64,000 nucleotides of DNA, taken from the NCBI GenBank assembly GCA_965661265.1, contig CBFIDE010000012.1, positions 1 to 64,000 of the forward strand, given 5' to 3'. The DNA comes from CBFIDE01 sp965661265. Lineage in GTDB: Bacteria; Bacteroidota; Bacteroidia; Flavobacteriales; Schleiferiaceae. The first letter of the stretch is position 1; each line of letters begins with the position of its first letter. The notes under the pieces were generated by a model. That model was not told where the DNA came from. It ran no database searches and saw nothing but the letters and a program-made list of their open reading frames with translations. The position numbers were made by a program, and so were the translations under genes. Of the stretch, positions 17,551 through 26,784 are shown piece by piece.

Positions 17551-18693
17551 ATGATAAATAGAATATTAGCACTTGCAATTTTCACTTTTACTATCCACAC
17601 CAGTTTTAGCCAATCTCTTGCGGTAAGTGAAATAGCTAGAATACCTGATCCTATAGACGAATGCAGTGGAATGGTTTTCTACAACGATGAATTTATTCTA
17701 ATCAATGATAGCGGGAACAGGCCAGAGTTATACTTCCTTGATACGGATTACAAACTTATTAGAACAATAGCATTAGAAGAGGCGCAGAATCAAGATTGGG
17801 AAGAATTAGCAGTTAGCCCAAACGGGATACTTTATATAGGTGATTTTGGAAATAACAATAATAACAGAAGAGACCTGAAGGTATATATCTATGATATAAA
17901 AAGATCAAAAGAAGGAATTGCCGAGTATGTAGGTATTATTGACTTCACCTACCCTAATCAATATGCCTTTCCACCAGATAATTGTTGTTTGTATTTTGAT
18001 AATGAAGCAATGATTTTTGCCGATAACCAGCTGTTTCTATTTACTAAAAATAGGACTAAGCCTTTCAATGGAAAATCTTATATCTACTCCCTTCCTCCTG
18101 TTCCTGGAAGGTATATTGCAGAAATAAGAGATAGTGTTGTCACCGGCAAGGGCCTTATGCATTCAAATTGGATTTCTGCGGCGGACTATAATGTTGAGCT
18201 CAATGAAGTGGCATTACTTGGTTACGATAAGGTTTGGATTTTGTATAATTTTCTCCAAAAAGATGGAAAAACAAACACAAATCAAGTTGTAACTAAAATC
18301 ACAGGCTATATAAGCCAAAAAGAGGCTATTTGCTATAAGGATAATAAAATTTATATCGGGGATGAAAGAACTGCTGGAAGTGGGCAAATGCTATATGTCG
18401 TAAAAGCTAAAAGGCAGCAAACTCAAGTTTCAATAAAATCAAAAATTGTAGAGGATGAACTTAAATTAAATTTTAAATATCCTCATGGAGAATCACTAAA
18501 GTGGGAAATATTTAACACTAATGGGATAAGAATGATTTCTGGTTTAGAGGATAATCTAGGATTGAATAAAATGGATAAACTAAAAATCGATGTCTCTAGA
18601 TTGGACCCTGGTGGCTATGTATTAAATGTTCTTCTTAATGATGAACCCAATGCATTTAAATTTAAAATTCTCCTGGAGAATCCAGCGGAATAG
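17551..18693 (+). CDS. secreted beta-propeller-like protein with probable T9SS C-terminal domain
   Basis: 380 residues. Signal peptide IFTFTIHTSFSQS, then a propeller-like region with SGMVFYNDEFILINDSGN, the motif NQDWEELAVSPNG and LYIGDFGNNNNNRRDLKVYIYDI, a pattern seen in many Bacteroidota secreted proteins of unknown function. Residues from about 300 resemble a T9SS type A sorting domain (LKWEIFNTNGIRMISG, then LDPGGYVLNV), suggesting export to the surface. The ATG immediately follows the queA stop, so it is cotranscribed although functionally unrelated. The last 32 bases overlap the convergent PAP2 gene. Confidence 0.7.
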   Translation: MINRILALAIFTFTIHTSFSQSLAVSEIARIPDPIDECSGMVFYNDEFILINDSGNRPELYFLDTDYKLIRTIALEEAQNQDWEELAVSPNGILYIGDFGNNNNNRRDLKVYIYDIKRSKEGIAEYVGIIDFTYPNQYAFPPDNCCLYFDNEAMIFADNQLFLFTKNRTKPFNGKSYIYSLPPVPGRYIAEIRDSVVTGKGLMHSNWISAADYNVELNEVALLGYDKVWILYNFLQKDGKTNTNQVVTKITGYISQKEAICYKDNKIYIGDERTAGSGQMLYVVKAKRQQTQVSIKSKIVEDELKLNFKYPHGESLKWEIFNTNGIRMISGLEDNLGLNKMDKLKIDVSRLDPGGYVLNVLLNDEPNAFKFKILLENPAE

Positions 18694-19465
18694 AAAACCC
18701 ATAAAGCCCAACTCCTTGCTCGTTAACAGAACTTAGTATTCTAATTTTTGAGTTTTTGCAAGTCCATTTCCCAATAAAGTGTCCGATAATTGCTCCTGCC
18801 ACTACATCTGATGCCCAATGCTCATTGTCATATACTCTTGACCAGGCTGTAATACCGGCCAAACCATATAAGCTAACTGATAGCCAAGGTTTTTTATAAT
18901 AATGGGAATAAGAACTTGCTAATGAAAATGCCAAGGCAGAATGGCCACTTGGGAAACTTCTGTTCTGGCTTTCGCCGATACTTCCAACAAACCACTCATC
19001 GGAATTAATACTATACGGTCTTCCTCTAGAGAATATAAGCTTCATACTTACCACACTTAGACTTGTCCAAACAGCTCCTCTAAAAGCAATAGTGGTCGCT
19101 TCTTTTAAATCATTATTCTTAATGATCTTAGATACACCATAAACTCCAATTAGTCCCAATCCCTGATAAACTGGATTTCCAAAAGGTTCACCAATATATT
19201 TTGATGTATTTCCCTTTAAATTAGATTGATTAGCTTGAGAAGAATTTCTAATTTGATTATCAAAAATAAAAGCTGAACCAAGAACTAGAGACGAACCTGA
19301 GAGTATCAACCAATCTGTACGATCAAATGATTCCTTATTTGGAATGAGATAATCTAGATCGGTATTAAAATCCTCAAAAGTTTGATTTACATCTAAACTA
19401 AACGACTGAGCATTAGAAGTTAAACTAAATATTGTGTAGAAAATAATATATATTATCTTTCGCAA
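18662..19465 (-). CDS. PAP2-family phosphatase
   Basis: About 267 residues. The three-part PAP2 active site is complete: KLIFSRGRP, FPSGHS and SRVYDNEHWASD. Such enzymes dephosphorylate phosphatidic acid, undecaprenyl pyrophosphate or lipid A at the membrane. A signal peptide or first membrane segment (IIYIIFYTIFSLTSNAQ) and further hydrophobic helices fit an envelope location. The frame opens with a GTG at 19495, but the TTG at 19465 gives a more compact signal sequence; either is possible. The 3' end overlaps the convergent propeller-protein gene by 32 bases. Confidence 0.85.
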   Translation of the reverse strand: MRKIIYIIFYTIFSLTSNAQSFSLDVNQTFEDFNTDLDYLIPNKESFDRTDWLILSGSSLVLGSAFIFDNQIRNSSQANQSNLKGNTSKYIGEPFGNPVYQGLGLIGVYGVSKIIKNNDLKEATTIAFRGAVWTSLSVVSMKLIFSRGRPYSINSDEWFVGSIGESQNRSFPSGHSALAFSLASSYSHYYKKPWLSVSLYGLAGITAWSRVYDNEHWASDVVAGAIIGHFIGKWTCKNSKIRILSSVNEQGVGLYGFSIPLDSPGEF

Positions 19466-19530
19466 CAGTTTTGAATAATAGGTGAATAAAAACACCCCAC
19501 GAATTTAAACATAGTTCAGAGAAAAAGTAC

Positions 19531-20409
19531 CTTAAAAGAGAAGAAGCGCTCCTTGTTTTGGAATTTATTAAAAGAGAGTTTGATTTAGACTTCTTCTCCT
19601 TCTCTAAGGCCATTACAGATAGGCGAATAACTAAAATGTTTGATGAAAGTAATACCTAAAGTGTAAAATTATCCATAGATTATCGGAGTAAACAAAATAA
19701 TCCCAAGGACTTTTTTATTTCTCAATTCACTGTAAATGTGACAGAAATATGTAGAGATCCCAATTTCTTTAAGCTATTAATTCCATAGTTATTAGAGTAT
19801 CTAAAGTTTAGAGATACTATCAAAATTTGGAGTGCGCGTTTTAGTTCTGGTAAAGAACTCTTGAGTTTATTAATTCTGGCTCATGAAAATAATTTCATCT
19901 ATAAAGTTGAAATTATGGGAACGGATATAGACTGGGAAATAATAAATTCAGCGAAAGCAGGCGCTTATAAAACAAGGCAAATAATAAGTTATGCCGCATC
20001 ATATCAAAATTCAAGCGGAACTTCTAAGCCAGAAGACTATACAGAAATAAAGGGGGATCAGGCAGTTATTCAGCAAAACTTCTTAGAAAAGATTAGCTAT
20101 AAAGTTCATGATTTAGTATTAGATCCAATGCCTGAAGAAATGTTTGATTTAATCTTATGCCGTAATACCTTAATAGATTTTGACACGAACCTTCAAAATT
20201 TAATTATTAGCAAATTCAACAAAAAACTGAAAGGTTTAGATTACTTATGTCTAGGTTCAAAGGAATCCATTTTGTTTTTTAGTGGTAGGCTTCAATTTGA
20301 AGAAATAGATGGAAATGAAAGAATCTTCAAAAAAGCTAACTGGGCTTATTATAATCGGCACAAGCGCTGGTGGTATGATGGCTATGAAATCTATTTTACC
20401 AAAGCTTAA
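19531..20409 (+). pseudogene. cheR: decayed cheR-type chemoreceptor methyltransferase
   Basis: One continuous reading frame (base 19531 onward) gives a recognisable CheR protein interrupted by a TAA at 19657-19659 and a TAG at 19786-19788. Before the first stop is FIKREFDLDFFSFSKA...RRITKMF, matching the CheR N-terminal helices. Between the stops is FTVNVTEICRDPNFF, normally NVTxFFRDP. After the second stop come KIWSARFSSGKELLSL, where the SAM-binding loop should be SAGCSxGEExYS, then IMGTDID and FDLILCRNTLIDFD, the Rossmann-fold methyltransferase motifs. Loss of the SAM loop glycine and glutamate plus two stops shows an inactive gene. The last 100 bases overlap the cheB remnant in another frame. 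No start codon or promoter is obvious. Confidence 0.8.
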
Positions 20410-20893
20410 AAAGAAATTAAAGGCAGCTGTCATATTAGTGGTTCACAGACTTAAAGAGGTAGAAAGTAAACTTCTTTACCTATTTCAAGAATACAGGGTA
20501 TTACCTGTTGTTGAAGCGAATGATAAAATGTTCTTGAAAGATTCTATGGTTTATATCGCGCCAGCAAATTATCACCTTTTAATCCAAAACCGATTATTCC
20601 ATTTCCTTAAGCGTAGATGAGCATATAAGCTTTAGTAACCCTAGTATTGATGTAGCCTTAGTTTCTGCATTACAGTGTTTCCAAGAAGATTTAATTTACG
20701 TACTTTTAAGTGGCGCAATGATGATGGAAGTATTGGGATTAGAATGGCTAAAGAGGAAGGTGCCATTACTATTGTTCAAGATCCCAAAGAAGCCAAATTT
20801 CCTACTATGCCCTCCTCTGTCTTGAAAAATAATGCAGATTCAATAATTTTAAAATTAGATGAAATGGCTCTTTACCTTCATAATCTTATTTAA
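20309..20893 (+). pseudogene. cheB: decayed cheB-type protein-glutamate methylesterase
   Basis: Three pieces in successive frames make one CheB methylesterase domain. Piece one (from ATG 20309) has LIIIGTSAGGMMAM with the nucleophile serine, VILVVHRL with the catalytic histidine, and DSMVYIAPANYHLLI. After a one-base shift near 20585-20592 comes SISLSVDEHISFSNPSIDV and YVLLSGA. After another shift at about 20717, apparently one A lost in a run, comes NDDGSIGIRMAKEEGAITIVQDP and FPTMPSSVLK, which carries the catalytic aspartate region. The catalytic domain is thus complete but broken twice. No receiver domain precedes it. The tail overlaps the first 35 bases of the downstream gene. Confidence 0.85.
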
Positions 20894-21827
20894 GATCCTA
20901 CTTCCAAGTAGCCTAGCGGCTCAGTCAGGCGCTCAAGTTAGCATACTGAGTTATAATGTTGAGAATCTTTTTGATACCATTGACGATCCTATTAGCCGTG
21001 ATTCAGAGTTTACGCCTACTGGGAAAAAGGAATGGAATTCATCAAAGTATTGGACAAAAATTAAAAGACTCAATAAAGTCTTCCTTAGCCTTGACAGCTG
21101 TCTCCCTGATTTGATAGCACTAACAGAAATTGAAAATGAATCTGTGCTAAAAGATATAATCAGAACTAATCAATTTCTAAAGGAATATGAATTTATCACT
21201 TATGAAAGTGGTGACAGAAGGGGGATTCAAAATGCAATACTTTACAATAAAACTAAATTCAAACTTCTTTATTCCTCCATACGAGCGCCCAGAGATTCTA
21301 CAGGTAACATATTAGTAACTAGAGATATATTATGGGCTAGTTTTGAGTTTAAAAAGGATACCATAACGCTATTCGTAAACCATTGGCCCTCACGCTATGG
21401 GGGAATTTTAAAAAGTGAGCCCACAAGAATTTTAGCCTCTCAAAACTTACTTTATATTTTAGACTCTTTAAGTGAACAGAATTTTGGAGGTCTTAAGATT
21501 GCCTGTGGAGATTTCAATGATGAAGTAAAGAATAATAGCATTCAAGAACTATTAAGACAATCTAGCATAGAAAAAGTTAAATTCCTGAACAATAACTCTA
21601 AATTAGGTACTCATAAGTATAAATCTAGATGGTCTGAAATTGATCATTTTTTTATCCAAACTGAGTCCCATTGTAAAGTTTTAGATTGTTCTATCATTCA
21701 TGAAAGCTTCCTTTTAAAAGGTGAGGATTTGTATTCTAGCATACCTTACAGAACATTTCAAGGCAATTTCTTTATTGGTGGTTATAGTGACCACCTACCT
21801 ATTTACCTCAAAATCATGCTAGAATAA
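20859..21827 (+). CDS. secreted endonuclease/exonuclease/phosphatase-family protein
   Basis: 322 residues. Signal peptide FTFIILFKILLPSSLAAQ, then the EEP fold: ILSYNVENLFDTID (metal and catalytic asparagine), LIALTEIENE (catalytic glutamate), LFVNHWPSR (histidine), ACGDFNDE (Asp and Asn) and the terminal YSDHLPIYL (catalytic histidine pair SDH). All key residues are kept, so it should be an active phosphodiesterase or nuclease; the substrate is not evident. Its ATG and signal peptide lie inside the last codons of the cheB remnant, in another frame. Confidence 0.88.
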   Translation: MKWLFTFIILFKILLPSSLAAQSGAQVSILSYNVENLFDTIDDPISRDSEFTPTGKKEWNSSKYWTKIKRLNKVFLSLDSCLPDLIALTEIENESVLKDIIRTNQFLKEYEFITYESGDRRGIQNAILYNKTKFKLLYSSIRAPRDSTGNILVTRDILWASFEFKKDTITLFVNHWPSRYGGILKSEPTRILASQNLLYILDSLSEQNFGGLKIACGDFNDEVKNNSIQELLRQSSIEKVKFLNNNSKLGTHKYKSRWSEIDHFFIQTESHCKVLDCSIIHESFLLKGEDLYSSIPYRTFQGNFFIGGYSDHLPIYLKIMLE

Positions 21828-21925
21828 ACCAGAATTGACCCAAAAGTCAATTATTTACCTTTAACTAAAAGTGCTTTATTATTACTATCGATTTTAAGTA
21901 TATTTAGCCTCATTAAAATTTAACA

Positions 21926-22849
21926 ATGAAAAAATATTTATTTTTCCTATTTCTTGGCCTTTCTTTAATTGCTTGTGATAAAGATAATGACGATGACGAT
22001 TCTAATCTTTACTCTACCGATCAATTGGTAGTAAAGCAAGAAAACAGTGCCATTATGTTTCAAGTTGGTGGGTTAAATGATAATGGTGCTACTCCATTTG
22101 GTCAAACTTTAATAAAATCTTACAAAGAGGCTTACGGCACTCAATTGGATATATTTACAATTATGTCTGATCCGGGGCCGTTACAATCTGCAGCTGGAGA
22201 CAGTATTCTTTCCAATTTCGGATTAGGTGCTTCACCTTCAATCTATGTTAATGGAAACGTACCTACTCCTAATTTTGAAACAGCCATAGAGGAGGCCATT
22301 TCAGGACCTACAGCAATCGGAGTTTCACATATATCTGGAACTACTGATTCTTCCTATTACATAGATGCCAAAGTTCAATTGTTTAAGGATACACTTTATC
22401 CCTATTACTTTATCCAGTCTTATATGTTGGTTGATGTGCAGGCCAAAGAATTTGACGCTTCAACTGATCTAAATGTTGCCAATAGTGGATTTACAAAAAT
22501 AGTAGGTTCTGAAACAAAGTGGGAACAAACTGTACCCAATCTTGATAGTACGAGCAATGTAGCTGTAAAAGGAACTAATTTTATTCATGATAATGTTGTC
22601 TTAGCTTACGGAATTAATAAAGCAGAAAATCCTTTTGGCCAGTCGGTTGGACAATACAATACTGTTTTTGGGTTTGATTTCTCAGAAGGTGATATTATTG
22701 GAACAAGATCTACTCCTATTAGAATCCATTTCTTAAAAGAAAATCTTACTGATCAAGACTATACTGCTTCAGATATTTCATTCCTAACAGTGATTTGGGA
22801 TTTTACAGGAGCTGAATATAAGGTTGTAAACTCTTATTACTCTAAATAA
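21926..22849 (+). CDS. Omp28-like lipoprotein without redox cysteines
   Basis: 307 residues. Lipobox LSLIAC with cysteine 17, the only cysteine in the protein, is followed by an acidic linker (DKDNDDDDS) typical of surface lipoproteins. The region GQTLIKSYKEAYGTQLDIFTIMSD to FGLGASPSIYVNG looks like the thioredoxin-fold part of Omp28-family proteins, with the cis-proline loop, but the usual CxxC is missing. The C-terminal half is beta-rich. Presumably an outer-membrane-anchored binding protein; function unknown. A strong terminator follows. Confidence 0.6.
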   Translation: MKKYLFFLFLGLSLIACDKDNDDDDSNLYSTDQLVVKQENSAIMFQVGGLNDNGATPFGQTLIKSYKEAYGTQLDIFTIMSDPGPLQSAAGDSILSNFGLGASPSIYVNGNVPTPNFETAIEEAISGPTAIGVSHISGTTDSSYYIDAKVQLFKDTLYPYYFIQSYMLVDVQAKEFDASTDLNVANSGFTKIVGSETKWEQTVPNLDSTSNVAVKGTNFIHDNVVLAYGINKAENPFGQSVGQYNTVFGFDFSEGDIIGTRSTPIRIHFLKENLTDQDYTASDISFLTVIWDFTGAEYKVVNSYYSK

Positions 22850-22902
22850 TACTTGAATAACATTTGATTATGCATTACTAAGCATTTTCAATATAGAAAC
22901 CT

Positions 22903-22937
22903 AAAGCCAACTTGAGCTATCAAGTTGGCTTTTTTTG
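22903..22937 (+). terminator. intrinsic terminator after the Omp28-like gene
   Basis: A perfect 13-base-pair stem AAAGCCAACTTGA / TCAAGTTGGCTTT with a GCTA loop, followed by a T-tract. Confidence 0.9.
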
Positions 22938-23160
22938 CTCTTATTCTCAATCAGTAAACCTTCATTTTCACCTTATACCTAATTCAAAGAATCACTACTT
23001 TTGATAATATCAAATGATACTATCACAAAACCTCCTTCACCTTATTTTATTACCCCTAAAATTCTGTAGTTCATTTCAAGATCTCTGAAAAGACTGGTGA
23101 AGCCCGATCAAGTTTTATGTATAGGCCACCTCCTCAGCTTAGGAAACAGAATAAAATACA
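22938..23160. other. non-coding gap, possibly holding a broken small lipoprotein gene
   Basis: No intact gene is seen. TACTTTTG (22996-23003) is an exact -7 match and stands ten bases before an ATG at 23014, which opens a 24-codon frame MILSQNLLHLILLPLKFCSSFQDL resembling a lipoprotein leader. A one-base shift would join it to EKTGEARSSFMYRPPPQL and onward. This could be a small pseudogene or chance. A short inverted repeat, TTTGAT-AAT-ATCAAA, lies at 23000-23014. Confidence 0.3.
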
Positions 23161-23193
23161 TAAAAAAAACCTGCGAGTTCTTTCTTGCAGGTT
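23161..23193 (-). terminator. intrinsic terminator after yidC
   Basis: On the minus strand, AACCTGCAAG pairs with CTCGCAGGTT (one G-U pair) and is followed by eight T residues. It lies about 60 bases downstream of the yidC stop. Confidence 0.85.
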
Positions 23194-23255
23194 CTTCTGA
23201 ATTTTAAACAGTAAAAACTGTCAACCAATTTTAGGACGACTCATATTTAGAGGAG

Positions 23256-25094
23256 CTATTTGTTTGTTCTTCTTTGCTGCCTATTTTGGTTTTCTTGAAC
23301 TTCTTTCATTCTCCTCATCAACCTACTCTCCTTACCGGGATTCTTTTTCTTCTCTTGCATTTTTGCATGAATCTTGTCATCATCTAAGAACTTTCTAATA
23401 GCAAATTGCTGACTGAAAGTAATAACATTGGATACAAAATAATAATAGCTTAATCCTGCAGCATAGTTGTTAAATACCCCTAAGAAAATTACAGGCATTA
23501 AGTAAACTATATACTTCATTTGAGGATATTGTTGATTCTGACCTGTTAGCTGCTGATTCATATAGGTATAAATCAAGGTAGAAACGGTCATCAATAAAGT
23601 GAACAAACTAATATGATCTCCGTAGAAAGGAATATCAAATGGTAGGTTATAGATACTATCATATGTACTTAAATCATCTGCCCATAAAAAGGGCTGTTGT
23701 CTGAGCTCAATAGATGATGGGAAAAACCTAAATAATGCAATTAGAATTGGAAATTGTAAAAGCATAGGTATGCATCCTCCAAGAGGATTTACTCCTGCCT
23801 TTTTATAGAGCTCCATGGTAGCCTGTTGCTTTTTCATAGCATCAGAATCCTTATGCTTCTCATTCAACTCTTCAATTTCTGGCTTCAAGACTCTCATCTT
23901 AGCCATTGACTTATAACTAGTATATGTTAGTGGGAAAATCACCACTTTGATAATTAGAGCAATTATTAGAATGATAATTCCATAGCTCAAGCCGTAGCCT
24001 TCTAACCAATTAAATACGTTGATTACAATCCCTCTATTGATCCAGCCTAAAATTCCCCATCCAAGTGGAATTAATTTATCAAAATTTTGATCGTAAGATT
24101 CAAGAATATCATACTTATTAGGCCCTAAGTACAATCCTAACTCTAAAGATAACTCGCTTGCTGTTGTATTAAGAGCTAAGTTAGAACGGAACTTTTTGGT
24201 AATATTCTCTTGTTCTAGAGCCACAGAACTTATGCCTACGGTATCAAATTGACCAGATTTATTAAGCAATATAGATGAGAAGAACTGTTGCTTATAGGCA
24301 ACCCATTTAATATTGTTCGCTATCTCATCATCTTGACCTGAGGCTGAAAGGTTATCAGGTGATTCCTCTCCGACTTCTAAAAATTCTAATTCAGTATTAA
24401 TTCCTTCATTCTCTAAATTCTTTTCATGGCGCAAAGCTTCTTGTTCCCATGCTAGGATTGGAGCGCTTCCAAGGTGGTTTTTAAAGGAGTTAGAAATAAT
24501 ATCCCAATGAAGCATATAGTCGTTATTCTTCAAATAATACTTAAAAACCAGAACACCGCCATTATTATCTTTTAGCTCAAGAGAAACTGTTTTAGCATCA
24601 ATTTTCTCAAGACTATAGTTCAATTCAAATGAATTGTATATTTTATTATCGCCCGAAAGGGAAAGATTAAAGGCCGCATTTTTATTTATTAAATAAAGAG
24701 GAAGACTATCCCAAGTTCTAAAGTTTTTAAGTTCAGCTTCCTTTATTTGCGCTCCAAAATTGCTAATATCTACTCTCAGAAGTTCATTTTCAATAGTCAC
24801 TATTTGCTCTTCACTATTTTGAGCCATTGTAGCGCTAAAGTCACCATACTCTGCATATTTATCAGATTCAGCAGAATCTAATGCTTCAATTGCTCTAGAT
24901 TTAAAATCTTCATCCAATTTAGCTGACTCAATAAGCTCAGCTTCCTTTTGAATAGGAGCAGCAGTACTGTCTTGGCTGATTTCTGGTTTTAAAACTTCAA
25001 CTTCCGTTGGATTAATAACACCAAAATAGAATAGTATTCCCGCAATTAGGACAAAGCCTGCTATAGTATTCCAGTTAATTTTACCTTCTTTCAT
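23256..25094 (-). CDS. yidC: membrane protein insertase YidC
   Basis: 612 residues. An N-terminal membrane anchor (TIAGFVLIAGILFYFGVI), a large periplasmic beta domain (about 90-350), then the conserved insertase core: GLSYGIIILIIALIIKVVIFPLT, the cytoplasmic MRVLKPEIEELNEKHKD coiled hairpin, NPLGGCIPMLLQFPILIALFRF and three further membrane helices. The basic C-terminal tail is typical. It inserts and folds inner-membrane proteins alone or with SecYEG. It is 6 bases downstream of pyrG and so cotranscribed, a pairing common in Bacteroidota. Confidence 0.97.
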   Translation of the reverse strand: MKEGKINWNTIAGFVLIAGILFYFGVINPTEVEVLKPEISQDSTAAPIQKEAELIESAKLDEDFKSRAIEALDSAESDKYAEYGDFSATMAQNSEEQIVTIENELLRVDISNFGAQIKEAELKNFRTWDSLPLYLINKNAAFNLSLSGDNKIYNSFELNYSLEKIDAKTVSLELKDNNGGVLVFKYYLKNNDYMLHWDIISNSFKNHLGSAPILAWEQEALRHEKNLENEGINTELEFLEVGEESPDNLSASGQDDEIANNIKWVAYKQQFFSSILLNKSGQFDTVGISSVALEQENITKKFRSNLALNTTASELSLELGLYLGPNKYDILESYDQNFDKLIPLGWGILGWINRGIVINVFNWLEGYGLSYGIIILIIALIIKVVIFPLTYTSYKSMAKMRVLKPEIEELNEKHKDSDAMKKQQATMELYKKAGVNPLGGCIPMLLQFPILIALFRFFPSSIELRQQPFLWADDLSTYDSIYNLPFDIPFYGDHISLFTLLMTVSTLIYTYMNQQLTGQNQQYPQMKYIVYLMPVIFLGVFNNYAAGLSYYYFVSNVITFSQQFAIRKFLDDDKIHAKMQEKKKNPGKESRLMRRMKEVQENQNRQQRRTNK

Positions 25095-25100
25095 AGGGTA

Positions 25101-26711
25101 TTATTTCTTTGAAGCAATCATTGAAGCCTCTACAAATTTTACAAATAAGGGATGTGGATTTGATACTGTACTCTTGTACTCTGGATGAAACTGAACGCCA
25201 ATAAACCAAGGGTGATTCTGAAGTTCAACTATTTCTACTAAGTCCATTTCAGGATTTACCCCAGTAGCAATTAATCCTAATGATTCCATTTGAGCACGAT
25301 ATTCATTATTGAATTCATAGCGATGTCTATGTCGCTCATTGATCATACTTCTTTTATATATAGAATGACTCAATGAACCTTCTGTTAATGCGCAATCGCA
25401 TGCTCCCAATCTCATTGTGCCCCCTTTCTTACTAATGTCTTTTTGATCTTCCATTAACCCGATAACAGGATTTTTAGTATCAGGATCCATTTCTGTAGAA
25501 TTAGCATCAGCTAAGCCCAGAACATTTCTAGAAAACTCTATCACTGCTGCTTGCATTCCAAGGCAAATCCCTAAGAACGGAATATTATTTTCTCGGGCAA
25601 ATTTAATAGCCACTAACTTTCCTTCAAAGGCTCTTTCACCAAATCCAGGAGCCACTAGAATACCATCTAAATGCGCTAATTGCTTTTGAACAGAGTCTTC
25701 TTTTAAATTCTCACTGTGAATCCATTCTATATTAACTTTACATTCATTAGTAGCTCCAGCATGAATAAATGACTCTACAATAGACTTATAACTATCTTGT
25801 AGTTCAACATATTTCCCAACCAGACCAATTTTCACCTCGGTCTTTGGATATCTAAGTTTATATAAAAAGTCCTTCCAGTTAACCAAATCAAGGTTATCCT
25901 CAATAGGAAGGTCAAAAGCATTTAATACTACCTCATCCAACTTTTGATTTCTCAATAAAATTGGCACTGCATATATAGTTTCAGCATCTAAAGATTCAAT
26001 TACAGCTTCCTTCTTCACATTACAGAATAAGGCTAGTTTTCGCTTTATCTCATCCCCTAATGCGCTCTCAGATCGACATACTAGTATATCCGGCTGAACG
26101 CCTGATTCTTGAAGTTGCTTAACAGAATGCTGTGTTGGTTTAGTTTTAAGTTCACCTGTAGCGGCTAAGAATGGAACTAAAGTCAAATGAATAACCATAC
26201 AGTCACTTCCTAACTCCCACTTTAATTGTCTTACTGTTTCTATATAAGGTAAGGCCTCAATATCTCCAACGGTACCTCCTATTTCAGTAATAACTATTTC
26301 AAACTCTCCTGTATTTCCAAGAATTTGAATCCTTCTTTTAATCTCATCGGTGATATGTGGAATTACCTGAACAGTTTTTCCTAAATAATCACCATTTCTT
26401 TCTTTATCAATTACTGATTGATAAATTCTACCAGTGGTAACATTATTACTTTGGGAAGTAGGTCTATTTAAAAACCTTTCATAGTGACCTAAATCTAAAT
26501 CCGTTTCAGCACCATCATTAGTTACAAAACACTCACCATGTTCATAAGGGTTTAAGGTACCTGGATCAATGTTAATATAAGGGTCAAGTTTTTGAATAGT
26601 TACACTGTATCCTCTGGACTGAAGAAGTGTAGCTAATGAAGCTGAAACTATTCCTTTTCCTAATGAGGAAGTTACTCCTCCTGTTACAAAAATATACTTT
26701 GTTGATGCCAT
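25101..26711 (-). CDS. pyrG: CTP synthase
   Basis: 536 residues, full length. It aminates UTP to CTP using glutamine. The N-terminal synthetase domain has TGGVTSSLGKGIVSASL, KLDPYINIDPGTLNPYEHGE and VQVIPHITDEIK; the C-terminal glutamine amidotransferase has FLGICLGMQ with the nucleophile cysteine and QFHPEYKS with the catalytic histidine and glutamate. An AGGAGG purine tract sits 11 bases before the ATG, unusually good for this lineage. First gene of the pyrG-yidC operon. Confidence 0.98.
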   Translation of the reverse strand: MASTKYIFVTGGVTSSLGKGIVSASLATLLQSRGYSVTIQKLDPYINIDPGTLNPYEHGECFVTNDGAETDLDLGHYERFLNRPTSQSNNVTTGRIYQSVIDKERNGDYLGKTVQVIPHITDEIKRRIQILGNTGEFEIVITEIGGTVGDIEALPYIETVRQLKWELGSDCMVIHLTLVPFLAATGELKTKPTQHSVKQLQESGVQPDILVCRSESALGDEIKRKLALFCNVKKEAVIESLDAETIYAVPILLRNQKLDEVVLNAFDLPIEDNLDLVNWKDFLYKLRYPKTEVKIGLVGKYVELQDSYKSIVESFIHAGATNECKVNIEWIHSENLKEDSVQKQLAHLDGILVAPGFGERAFEGKLVAIKFARENNIPFLGICLGMQAAVIEFSRNVLGLADANSTEMDPDTKNPVIGLMEDQKDISKKGGTMRLGACDCALTEGSLSHSIYKRSMINERHRHRYEFNNEYRAQMESLGLIATGVNPEMDLVEIVELQNHPWFIGVQFHPEYKSTVSNPHPLFVKFVEASMIASKK

Positions 26712-26722
26712 ATTAATTAGAT

Positions 26723-26728
26723 CCTCCT
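26723..26728 (-). promoter_or_regulatory. Shine-Dalgarno-like AGGAGG before pyrG
   Basis: The minus strand reads ATAGGAGGATCTAATTAAT before the ATG at 26711. A full AGGAGG is rare in front of genes in this window; the spacing of 11 bases is slightly long. Confidence 0.45.
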
Positions 26729-26744
26729 ATAATCAAAAACCGGG

Positions 26745-26752
26745 CAAAGCTA
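26745..26752 (-). promoter_or_regulatory. -7 promoter element for pyrG-yidC
   Basis: The minus strand reads TAGCTTTG, an exact TAnnTTTG match 33 bases upstream of the pyrG ATG. Confidence 0.6.
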
Positions 26753-26784
26753 AGAATAAATAGGCGGAATATGGCTTTAGAATC

